From assembly GCA_016463225.1 (NCBI GenBank), contig JAEMRT010000016.1:1-64000 (forward strand): a stretch of 64,000 nucleotides of DNA, in the 5' to 3' direction. Below, piece by piece: positions 16,722 to 23,887 of this stretch. The stretch's first letter is position 1. Each line of letters starts with the position of its first letter. A model generated the notes under the pieces. That model was not told the origin of the DNA, did no database searches, and saw nothing but the letters and a program-made list of their open reading frames with translations. This DNA is from Sphingopyxis sp. (GTDB lineage: Bacteria > Pseudomonadota > Alphaproteobacteria > Sphingomonadales > Sphingomonadaceae). The position numbers and the translations under genes are program-made.

Positions 16722-16746
16722 CCTGCCGCCCCAGCCAGCCGGTGCT
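16722..16746. repeat. 25-bp direct repeat, right copy (att-like)
   Basis: Identical to 14683-14707; contains only the T-arm 3' strand and acceptor end of tRNA-Gln (CCTGCCGCCCCAGCCA) plus 9 bp. No tRNA sequence precedes it. Confidence 0.8.
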
Positions 16747-16798
16747 CTCAAACCGCCTGACGTCGCTTTGATGCGAACGCGGTATATGGCGCCGCGCC

Positions 16799-18382
16799 TC
16801 AATCCCCGCGCTGGAGCGTCATCGCCAGTTCCTCGACGTCCAGGTCGCGTTCGAGTTCGTGGAGCACCTCGTCTTCGATCAGCCCCGCGCGGTGGATCCG
16901 GATCAATTCGGCGCGCCCTGCGGCAATCGCGGCCAGCAGCACGTCGAAATGCGACCGCAACCCGTCCATCGCGGCCCCCGCGTCGGCTTCATAGCGCTCC
17001 ATGAAACCCAGGCGCTTGCGATGTTCTTCGAGCATCATGGGGTGGATGAGCGTGCCATTCTCATCATAAGCGAGCTTTTCGATCACCGCGAACCGCGCGC
17101 GGGCCATTGCGGCCTCGGCCGCCGGCATCGCCATTTTGGCGGGAGGGTCGGTATCGACCGGCTGGACCCGGCGGATCAGCAGGCCAAGGCTCGACCCTTG
17201 CGCGACGACGGTGACGAAAATGACGGCAAAGGCGCAGATCAGCATCAGATCGCGCCCGGGCATCTCGGTCGGCAGGGTCAGCGGCACCGCCAGCGTCACG
17301 ACGCCGCGCATTCCCGCCCAGCTCAACACGGTCGCCTGCCGCCAGCCGAGCGGACGGGCGCGTTTCAGCCCGGCCTTGCCGACGATTTTCAGCACGGCCT
17401 CCGATCCGAAAACCCACATGAAGCGCGCGACGATAACGGTCAGCACGACCGCGACGACAAGGATGATCCACGACGTCGGCATCGCCCCGATCCCGCCGAC
17501 GCGCTCGATCGCGCCGCGCAGCGAAAATCCGATCAGGATGAACACCAACGCTTCGAGGACGAAGACCAGAATCTGCCAGCCTGAATTGGCGCGCAGGCGG
17601 ACTGCCGCGGGCAGGATCTCATGCTGATACCACCCCATGGCGAGGCCCGCAGTGACGGTCGCGATAACACCCGAAACATGGACGGCTTCGCCCGCGAGAT
17701 AGGCGGCCCAGCACAGCAGGATCGTGATGAGCATGATCAGCATCGGGTCATCAAAGCGTTTGGCGAGGAAAATCCAGCCTTTGGCAACCACTGCGCCGAC
17801 GACGACTCCGCCGAAGGCGACGAAGGCAAAGCTCTGCACCGCCTCGCCGGTGTGGAACACCCCGCTGAGCGTCGCGGCGACGGCGAAGCGGAACAGGATC
17901 AGCCCGGTCGCATCGTTGAGCAGGCTTTCGCCCTCGAGCAACGCTTCGAGCCGGCGCGGCAGGTGCACGCCTTTCAGCACCGCGCGCGCCGATACGGCAT
18001 CGGGCGGCGAGACGATGGCGCCGAGTGCGAAACAGGCGGCCCAGGGCAGTTCGGGGACGATCCAGTGGACCACCACCCCGACGATCAACGTCGTAAACAC
18101 GACCGCACCGACCGCGAGCGACAAGATGCCCGGCAGATGACGGCGGAAGCGGCCCAGCGCGGTGTAATAGGCGCCGTCCATCAACAACGGCGGCAGAAAC
18201 AGGACGAGCGCGAGTTCGGGGTCGAGCGAGATCGCGGGCAGCCCGGGAATGAACGCGAGCGCGCCGCCGCCGACGAGCAATGCGGTTGCAGGCGGCCAGT
18301 TGAGCTTGAGCGCCAGCCAGTGCAGCGCGATCACGAGCGCCAGCAGCCCGAGCACCAGTTCGAATGTCTCGACCGCGTGCAT
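16799..18382 (-). CDS. Na+/H+ antiporter, CPA1 family
   Basis: 527 residues with about 12 hydrophobic segments in the first 400 residues. The CPA1 core is clear: GAIVSPPDAVSARAV (121-135) and EGESLLNDATGLI with the ion-binding Asn156-Asp157 pair. A later segment, SWAGMRGVVTLAVPL, is also diagnostic. The C-terminal 110 residues form a cytoplasmic helical tail with basic and acidic patches. It exchanges sodium (or potassium) for protons and contributes to pH and salt homeostasis. It stands alone between the mobile scar and the SDR/crotonase pair. Confidence 0.93.
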   Translation of the reverse strand: MHAVETFELVLGLLALVIALHWLALKLNWPPATALLVGGGALAFIPGLPAISLDPELALVLFLPPLLMDGAYYTALGRFRRHLPGILSLAVGAVVFTTLIVGVVVHWIVPELPWAACFALGAIVSPPDAVSARAVLKGVHLPRRLEALLEGESLLNDATGLILFRFAVAATLSGVFHTGEAVQSFAFVAFGGVVVGAVVAKGWIFLAKRFDDPMLIMLITILLCWAAYLAGEAVHVSGVIATVTAGLAMGWYQHEILPAAVRLRANSGWQILVFVLEALVFILIGFSLRGAIERVGGIGAMPTSWIILVVAVVLTVIVARFMWVFGSEAVLKIVGKAGLKRARPLGWRQATVLSWAGMRGVVTLAVPLTLPTEMPGRDLMLICAFAVIFVTVVAQGSSLGLLIRRVQPVDTDPPAKMAMPAAEAAMARARFAVIEKLAYDENGTLIHPMMLEEHRKRLGFMERYEADAGAAMDGLRSHFDVLLAAIAAGRAELIRIHRAGLIEDEVLHELERDLDVEELAMTLQRGD

Positions 18383-18761
18383 CGGCTCAGGTCCGATCGG
18401 CGATGCAGCAGGGTGATAACGTCATGGCGAGCCCCCTAAACGATCCGCAAATCCGACACCATGTCTGCCGCCGATTGTCACGGCGATCAATGCAATAGCA
18501 TCAGGGGAAGGAATTCGAGGGCCAGCGCCGCGCAAAAGCGACAGCCTACATCCCGGCTTTGGGGCAATGGGTGATACCTTTATCCCCCGCCCGCCACGCT
18601 TGGCGGCTGCGACGGGGGATGAGGTTTGGTGTCGACATGAGAACATTAAGAGAACAAATATCGTTCGTCAACCCGATTTCCTCACTTTTTTGAGGAGCGC
18701 CGTTCGGTTGACGTAAACGTCAATCGTGGCCAAGACCGGGAAAGCAACGAAAGGACGCATG
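18383..18761. other. Intergenic region with SOS-like box
   Basis: 379 bp between divergent genes. It holds the LexA-like box at 18641-18655, a small hairpin CCTCA-CTTTTT-TGAGG (18680-18695) and the promoter of the SDR gene. No protein gene is supported here; minus-strand ATG just after the box opens a frame of only about 30 residues. Confidence 0.55.
18641..18655 (-). promoter_or_regulatory. LexA (SOS) box, alphaproteobacterial type
   Basis: Minus strand reads GTTC-TCTTAAT-GTTC, an exact GTTC-N7-GTTC match with the A/T-rich spacer usual for alphaproteobacterial LexA sites. No DNA-repair gene adjoins it; nearest genes are the SDR (plus strand, about 105 bp away) and the antiporter (minus strand, 260 bp). 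Confidence 0.55.
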
Positions 18762-19538
18762 ATGGCAGCAGAACCGAAGTTCGATCTTTCCGGCCGGGTG
18801 GCGCTGGTCACCGGCGCATCGTCCGGCCTGGGTGCAGGTTTTGCAAAAGCGCTCGCAGCGGCTGGCGCGAAGGTTGTCCTCGCGGCGCGGCGCGCCGACA
18901 AAATGGCCGAACAGGTTGCGGCGATCGAGGCGGCGGGCGGCACGGCAATCGCGGTCAGCATGGACGTCACCGACGAAGCCTCGACCATCGCCGCATTTGA
19001 CGCGGCCGAAGCGGCATTCGGCACCGTCGATACGGTCATCGCCAATGCCGGGGTCGCGACCGAGAAAATGGCGTTGCAGCTCGACATCGACGAGGTCGAT
19101 GCGTTGCTCGCGGCCAATCTGCGCGGCGTCTTCCTGACCGCGCGCGAGGGCGCGAGGCGCCTCGACAAGGTGGGCAGCCGCGAAAAGGGGCATGGCCGGA
19201 TCATCCTGATCGGTTCGATCACCGCCGAGAAAATCTATCCGGCATCGTCGATGTACGGCGCGACGAAGGCGGCGGTGCGCCATCTCGGGCGCAGTCTGGC
19301 GCGCGAATGGGCGCGGCGCGGCATCAACGTCAACGTCATTCAGCCGGGCTATTTCGAATCGGAGATGACCGCCGGGATGTTCGCGAGCGACATCGGCAAG
19401 GCGCTGATCGCGAGCTTCCCGCGCCAGCGGATGCGCCCCGCGACCGACCTGCACGCGCCGCTGTTGTTCCTCGCTTCCGATGCTTCGGTCGGGGTGACGG
19501 GTAGCGTGTTCACGATCGACGACGGCCAGACGCTGTGA
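18762..19538 (+). CDS. SDR-family oxidoreductase
   Basis: 258 residues, classical SDR. GASSGLG (18-24) binds NAD(P), NAG (95-97) is conserved, and the catalytic residues are Ser152, Tyr165 and Lys169 (YGATK). GAAAGGA at 18748-18754 favours ATG at 18762 (18759 is possible; GTG 18726 is too early). Its stop codon overlaps the GTG start of the next crotonase gene (GTGA), so the two are translationally coupled and probably act in one pathway, for example oxidising a hydroxyacyl or alcohol intermediate. The substrate is unknown. Confidence 0.87.
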   Translation: MAAEPKFDLSGRVALVTGASSGLGAGFAKALAAAGAKVVLAARRADKMAEQVAAIEAAGGTAIAVSMDVTDEASTIAAFDAAEAAFGTVDTVIANAGVATEKMALQLDIDEVDALLAANLRGVFLTAREGARRLDKVGSREKGHGRIILIGSITAEKIYPASSMYGATKAAVRHLGRSLAREWARRGINVNVIQPGYFESEMTAGMFASDIGKALIASFPRQRMRPATDLHAPLLFLASDASVGVTGSVFTIDDGQTL

Positions 19539-20326
19539 CCGCCGAACTGCTGATCGAGACGCGCGGGCAGGTCGAGATCGCAACGCTCAACCGACCCGAC
19601 CGGCTCAACGCGCTGAACGAAGCCTTGGTCGACGAGCTTAATGCCTATTTCGGTGGGCTCGCCGAACGGCCGGAGGTGCGCGTCGTCGTCCTGCGCGGCG
19701 CCGGACGCGGCTTTTGCGCCGGGCTCGATATTCAGGAGGATCGGTCGAGCGCTGAAACCCCGGTTCTTCGCACGCTTCGTACCCAGACCCGCATCGGCAA
19801 TATCTATCGCAAGATGCGGGCCTGTCCACAGCCGATCATCGCGCTCGGCCATGGCGCAGCGTGCGGGGGTGGTCTGTCGCTGCTGCTGGCGTCCGACGTG
19901 CGCTATGCGGCACCGTCGCTGCGCGCCAACGCCGCCTATATCCGCATCGGGCTTGGCGGCTGCGACATGGCGTCGAGCTATTTCCTGCCGCGGCTGGTTG
20001 GCGCGAGCCTCGCCGCCGAGATGATCCTGACCGGGCGGTTCATCGACGCCGAGCGCGCGCTGCGCGCCGGACTGGTCAGCGAGATCGTCGATGAGGAAGC
20101 GCTGCTGGAGCGGGGGCTGGCGCTCGCCGACGAGATGCTCGCGACCAGCCCCTATGGCCTGCGACTCTCGAAACAGGCGCTGAACCTGAACATTGATGCC
20201 CAAAGCCTCGACGCTGCGATGGCGATCGAGGATCGTCAACAGGTGATCCTGTCGGCGACCGAGGATCACCGCGAAGCGCTCGCCGCGTTCCTCGAAAAGC
20301 GCGCGCCCGAGTATCGCGAACGCTAG
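19535..20326 (+). CDS. Crotonase-superfamily protein lacking both hydratase glutamates
   Basis: 263 residues with crotonase landmarks: LNRPDRLNALN, GAGRGFCAGLDI (first oxyanion site) and GHGAACGGGLSLLLASD (second). At the two hydratase positions, 20 residues apart, it has Ser115 (GGGLS) and Tyr135 (NAAYIRIGLGG) instead of Glu; Asp144 in GGCDMASSYFLPRL lies nearby. It is therefore unlikely to be a standard enoyl-CoA hydratase and may be an isomerase or another CoA-thioester enzyme. It starts with GTG inside the SDR stop. A short GGGTC-CT-GACCC repeat follows the stop. Confidence 0.83.
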   Translation: MTAELLIETRGQVEIATLNRPDRLNALNEALVDELNAYFGGLAERPEVRVVVLRGAGRGFCAGLDIQEDRSSAETPVLRTLRTQTRIGNIYRKMRACPQPIIALGHGAACGGGLSLLLASDVRYAAPSLRANAAYIRIGLGGCDMASSYFLPRLVGASLAAEMILTGRFIDAERALRAGLVSEIVDEEALLERGLALADEMLATSPYGLRLSKQALNLNIDAQSLDAAMAIEDRQQVILSATEDHREALAAFLEKRAPEYRER

Positions 20327-20366
20327 GGTCCTGACCCCAGGCCGCGCACGCCAACTTGACTCGCCG

Positions 20367-20393
20367 ATATATTGGCATAGTAAGTGCCACTAT
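20367..20393. promoter_or_regulatory. 27-bp dyad operator upstream of sulfatase 1
   Basis: ATATATTGGCA-N5-AGTGCCACTAT contains TGGCA-N7-TGCCA. It aligns without gaps to 23835-23861 upstream of sulfatase 2 (9/11 and 8/11 in the arms). It lies about 20 bp before the ATG at 20412, a position suited to repression. Proposed target of the TetR protein at 23138-23764. Confidence 0.6.
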
Positions 20394-20411
20394 CCCGTGG
20401 GAGAGGGGGCG

Positions 20412-22280
20412 ATGGCAGTGCGCGTGAGGACCACCAAGGTGCCGGGTCGCAAGGGCCGGTTCCGGCGCACTGCCATCATCGCCTGCGCCGCATTGTTTGC
20501 GGCAACGCCTGCGCAGGGTCAGCAGAAATCGACCGCACCGCGCCAGCCCAACATCGTCATCCTGCTCGCCGATGACTGGGGCTTCAGCGACGTCGGCGCG
20601 TTCGGTGCCGAGTTTGCGACCCCGAACATTGATGCGCTGGCTTATGCGGGGACGCGCTTTTCCAATTTCCATGTCGCGGGATCATGCTCGCCGACGCGGG
20701 CAATGCTCCAGACCGGGGTGATGAACCACCGCAATGGCCTCGGCAACATGCCTGAAACGATCCCCGACGAACATCGCGGCAAACCGGGATATGATACGGT
20801 GATGAACCACAGGGTCGTTACCATCGCGCAGTTGCTCAAGGCGGCGGGCTATCGCACCTATTTTACCGGCAAATGGCATCTGGGCAGCGACGCGACGCGC
20901 CTGCCGCACGCGCGAGGTTATGACCGCGCGTACAGCCTCGCCGATGCCGGCGCCGACAATTTCGAGCAGCGTCCGATCGAGGGGATGTACGACACCGCCG
21001 CGTGGACCGAAAACGGCAAGCCCGCGACCCTGCCAAAGGATTATTATTCGTCGCGGTTCGTGGTCGAGAAGATGATCGATTATATCGAGGCGGGCCGCGC
21101 GAACGGCAAACCCTTCCTCGCTTCGATCAACTTCCTCGCCAATCATATTCCGGTGCAGGCGCCCGACAGCGACATCGCGCGCTATGCCGCGCTGTACAAG
21201 GACGGCTGGACGGCGCTGCGCGCCGCACGGGCCAAGCGCGCCGCGGCGTTTGGGATCGTCCCCGCGGGCGTGCCGATCGTGACGATGCCCACGACCCCCG
21301 ACTGGAACAAACTCGACGCCGGTGAACGCGCCGCTGCGGTGCGGGTGATGCAGGCTTATGCGGGGATGGCGACCGCGATGGACCGCGAGGTCGGCCGGCT
21401 GGTCGCACATCTGAAAGCGACCGGTGACTACGACAATACGATCTTTGTGTTCCTGTCGGACAATGGCGCCGAACCCACCAATCCGTTCCACAGCCTGCGC
21501 AACCGGCTGTTCCTCGGCATGGAATATGACCTGAGCACGGCGAGTATCGGGCGGCGCGGCAGCTTCGCAGCGATCGGACCGGGGTGGGCGAGCGCCGCGG
21601 CATCGCCGCTGTCGGGGTATAAATTCAGCGCGACCGAGGGCGGGCTGCGCGTGCCGCTGATCATCGCGTGGCCGGGCAATGCGGCGCTGCGCGCGGGCGG
21701 CATCAGCGACGGACTCGCGCATGTGACCGACATTGTGCCGACGCTGACCGAGCTGGCGGGCGTGTCCGGCCATGGCGGCGCGTGGCAGGGCAAGGCGGTC
21801 GAGCCGGTGACCGGGCGCAGTCTGGTGCCGGTTTTGATGGGCCAGACGGCGAGCGTGCATGGCGATGCGCCGCTGGGGTATGAACTGTCGGGCAACGCCG
21901 CGCTGTTCCGCGGCGACTACAAGCTGGTCCGCAACCTCGCGCCGACCGGCGACGGCCAATGGCGGCTTTACGACATCAAGGCCGATCCCGGCGAGACGCG
22001 CGATCTGGCCGCCGCGATGCCCGATCGCTTTGCCGCAATGCTGGCCGACTACCGCGCCTACGCCAAAGCGAATGGCGTGCTCGACATGCCCGCGGGCTAC
22101 ACCGCCGACGAACAGATCAACCGCTATGCGTTCGAACAGCAGGGCCGCAAGCGGCTGATCCAGCTGGGCCTGTGGGTCGGCGGGATATTGCTGCTGCTGT
22201 CAGCTTTTGTCTGGCACTGGCGCCGTCGGCGCCGCGCGCGCCGGGTCGATCAGGCGAAAACCGATATGGTCGGTGCCTAG
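20412..22280 (+). CDS. Sulfatase (FGly-dependent arylsulfatase type), C-terminally membrane-anchored
   Basis: 622 residues. A basic N-region (residues 1-20, many Lys/Arg) and a hydrophobic core to about AQG (36) form a signal sequence. PNIVILLADDWG supplies metal-binding Asp54/Asp55, and CSPTRAMLQTG has the Cys92-Ser-Pro-Thr-Arg96 motif whose Cys is converted to formylglycine. GKWHLG and FLSDNGAEP are the other sulfatase boxes. A C-terminal hydrophobic segment followed by an Arg-rich stretch (WHWRRRRR) anchors it in the inner membrane with the catalytic domain in the periplasm. AGAGGGGG precedes ATG. Its last 81 bp overlap the FGE gene on the other strand. Confidence 0.92.
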   Translation: MAVRVRTTKVPGRKGRFRRTAIIACAALFAATPAQGQQKSTAPRQPNIVILLADDWGFSDVGAFGAEFATPNIDALAYAGTRFSNFHVAGSCSPTRAMLQTGVMNHRNGLGNMPETIPDEHRGKPGYDTVMNHRVVTIAQLLKAAGYRTYFTGKWHLGSDATRLPHARGYDRAYSLADAGADNFEQRPIEGMYDTAAWTENGKPATLPKDYYSSRFVVEKMIDYIEAGRANGKPFLASINFLANHIPVQAPDSDIARYAALYKDGWTALRAARAKRAAAFGIVPAGVPIVTMPTTPDWNKLDAGERAAAVRVMQAYAGMATAMDREVGRLVAHLKATGDYDNTIFVFLSDNGAEPTNPFHSLRNRLFLGMEYDLSTASIGRRGSFAAIGPGWASAAASPLSGYKFSATEGGLRVPLIIAWPGNAALRAGGISDGLAHVTDIVPTLTELAGVSGHGGAWQGKAVEPVTGRSLVPVLMGQTASVHGDAPLGYELSGNAALFRGDYKLVRNLAPTGDGQWRLYDIKADPGETRDLAAAMPDRFAAMLADYRAYAKANGVLDMPAGYTADEQINRYAFEQQGRKRLIQLGLWVGGILLLLSAFVWHWRRRRRARRVDQAKTDMVGA

Positions 22281-23141
22281 GCTGCGTTCCTGAAACTGGC
22301 GCGCGGCGGGGCGATAGCGCGCGCAATAATTGGCGGCGCACAGGAAGCTGCCGCCCTTGATGACATTGCTGTCGCCGCCCGCCTGACTCGTCGTCCATTC
22401 CCACACATTGCCGATCAGGTCGTGGACGCCGTGGCGGTCGGCGGCAAAGCAGGCGACCGGCGCGCGGCTGGTGAAGCCGTCGGTGCCGAGGTCGCGGGCG
22501 GGGAAGGCGCCCTGATAATAATTGGCTTGCGGCTTGCCCGCCGCGTCGACTGGCACATTGCGGTCCGCGCCGCCGGTCGCCGCCGCCAGCTCCCATTGCG
22601 CCTCGCTCGGCAGTGCCTTGCCCGCCCAGCGGGCATAGGCGAGCGCGTCGTCATAGCCGATCTGGACCGCCGGGTCGCGGTCGCGGCCCTTGATATTCGA
22701 CGCGGGGCCAGCGGGGTTACGCCACTGCGCCCCCACGACCCAGCGCCACCAGTTCGGGTTACCGTCGGTGGGGGCGGTGAACACCGCCGATCCGGGGATC
22801 AGCATGTCGGGCGGCGCACCGGGCAGCGCGGGCGGTTTTTGCTCGGCGAGGGTCTTGTAGCCTGTCGCTTTCACGAAGGCGGCAAACTCGGCGTTGGTCA
22901 CCTCGTGCGTCGCGATCCAGAATCCCGCGACGCGGACCTCGCGTGCCGGGCCTTCCTCGGGCAGTTGTGCGTCGGCGCCCATCGCGAACGTCGCGCCGGG
23001 GATCCACACATAGTCCTGTTTGGGCATCGCCGGGCAGACCGGTGCCGCGGCCTCGACGAGCGGCGCGTCCTTTGCTTTGCCGCACCCCGCGAGCACGCCG
23101 ATCAACGCGAGCGAGAACAGCGCAGCAGCGTGGTATTTCAA
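22200..23141 (-). CDS. Formylglycine-generating enzyme (SUMF1 family), predicted lipoprotein
   Basis: 313 residues. MKYHAAALFSLALIGVLAGC is a signal peptide with lipobox LAGC (Cys20). The FGE-sulfatase domain follows: WIPGATFAMG, WIATHEVTNAEFAAFV, ALPSEAQWELAA, GNVWEWT and GGSFLCAANYCARYRPAAR with the two catalytic cysteines Cys268 and Cys273. These cysteines mark true oxidases that turn sulfatase Cys into formylglycine, unlike many inactive family members. Lipidation would place it in the periplasm, where it would act on exported sulfatases. Its ATG overlaps the TetR stop (ATGA), so TetR and FGE are one transcript flanked by the two sulfatase genes. Confidence 0.9.
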   Translation of the reverse strand: MKYHAAALFSLALIGVLAGCGKAKDAPLVEAAAPVCPAMPKQDYVWIPGATFAMGADAQLPEEGPAREVRVAGFWIATHEVTNAEFAAFVKATGYKTLAEQKPPALPGAPPDMLIPGSAVFTAPTDGNPNWWRWVVGAQWRNPAGPASNIKGRDRDPAVQIGYDDALAYARWAGKALPSEAQWELAAATGGADRNVPVDAAGKPQANYYQGAFPARDLGTDGFTSRAPVACFAADRHGVHDLIGNVWEWTTSQAGGDSNVIKGGSFLCAANYCARYRPAARQFQERSLGTDHIGFRLIDPARAAPTAPVPDKS

Positions 23142-23764
23142 GCGGCCTCGCCAATCGTCGTCAGCAACGCATCGACCATGTGCATCGTCACCGTCCCCGC
23201 CTCTTCTGCGGACAATCCCTGATCATGGCGCAGTGCGCGCCAGTTCTGGAACGACAGCGCGGCGCAAAGCGCTTCGACATTGATCCGGTCGGTCAGCACC
23301 GGGCCGGGGAGCAGGCGGAGCAGCAGCTCGCGCTCGAGCATCACGACCTTGCCATATTGCCCCATCAGGAAGGGCGACTGGTAACGCTTGATATTGGCGG
23401 CGAGGCGAAAGGGCAGGGTGGTTTCGAACACGCGCACGCGGCGGCGCACCATGTCGCGGACATTGGCGCGCCAGTCCTGATCGGGATAGGGGGCTACGAC
23501 GATCGGCATGACCCGCTCGGTGATCGTCGCGGTGATTTCGGCGTAGAGCGCGTCCATGTCGTCGAAATGCCGAAACACGGTGCGCAGCCCGATGCCGGCC
23601 TCTTCGGCGACGCGCGCCGCGCTGGGCGCCAGATCGCCGGCGACGATCAGCTCCATCATCGCTTCGACGATGCGCTTGTGGCTCGACCGGCCGCGTTCGC
23701 GGCGGCCATCGACCCGCGCGGGTTCGGCGTTTGTCGCATTCGCTTTGCTTGCCGCCTTGGTCAT
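23138..23764 (-). CDS. TetR-family transcriptional regulator
   Basis: 208 residues from the ATG at 23764, preceded by GGAGAGGTG; the open frame extends to 23848 but would run through the operator. The N-terminal helix-turn-helix reads RIVEAMMELI ... SAARVAEEAGIGLRTVFRHFDDMDALYAEI, typical TetR. The C-terminal ligand domain is unassigned. It is divergent from sulfatase 2 and overlaps FGE by four bases. The dyad at 23835-23861 lies between the divergent starts, and a matching dyad precedes sulfatase 1, so it probably represses both sulfatases and itself until a sulfated inducer or its product appears (inference). Confidence 0.88.
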   Translation of the reverse strand: MTKAASKANATNAEPARVDGRRERGRSSHKRIVEAMMELIVAGDLAPSAARVAEEAGIGLRTVFRHFDDMDALYAEITATITERVMPIVVAPYPDQDWRANVRDMVRRRVRVFETTLPFRLAANIKRYQSPFLMGQYGKVVMLERELLLRLLPGPVLTDRINVEALCAALSFQNWRALRHDQGLSAEEAGTVTMHMVDALLTTIGEAA

Positions 23765-23834
23765 CACCTCTCCGCTGGCCCAGCTTGGCGCCGGGGTCAA
23801 TGGGCTCGTGCTGCGCGAACTTGCGCTGTCTGCA

Positions 23835-23861
23835 ATATAGTGACACATATAGTGTCATAAT
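23835..23861. promoter_or_regulatory. 27-bp dyad operator between TetR and sulfatase 2
   Basis: ATATAGTGACA-N5-AGTGTCATAAT contains TGACAC-ATATA-GTGTCA, a perfect 6-5-6 palindrome (23841-23857). It ends 26 bp before the sulfatase ATG and lies 70 bp upstream of the TetR ATG. Matches the element at 20367-20393. Confidence 0.7.
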
Positions 23862-23887
23862 ATCGACGACAAGGGGTTGGGGATGCC

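Noticed and set aside
18422-18646. Minus-strand frame directly downstream of the SOS box
   Set aside because: Random-like composition; the frame starting at the ATG next to the box stops after about 30 residues.
20327-20345. Possible terminator after the 19535 crotonase gene (GGGTC-CT-GACCC)
   Set aside because: Stem of five, two-base loop and no T run; too weak to call.
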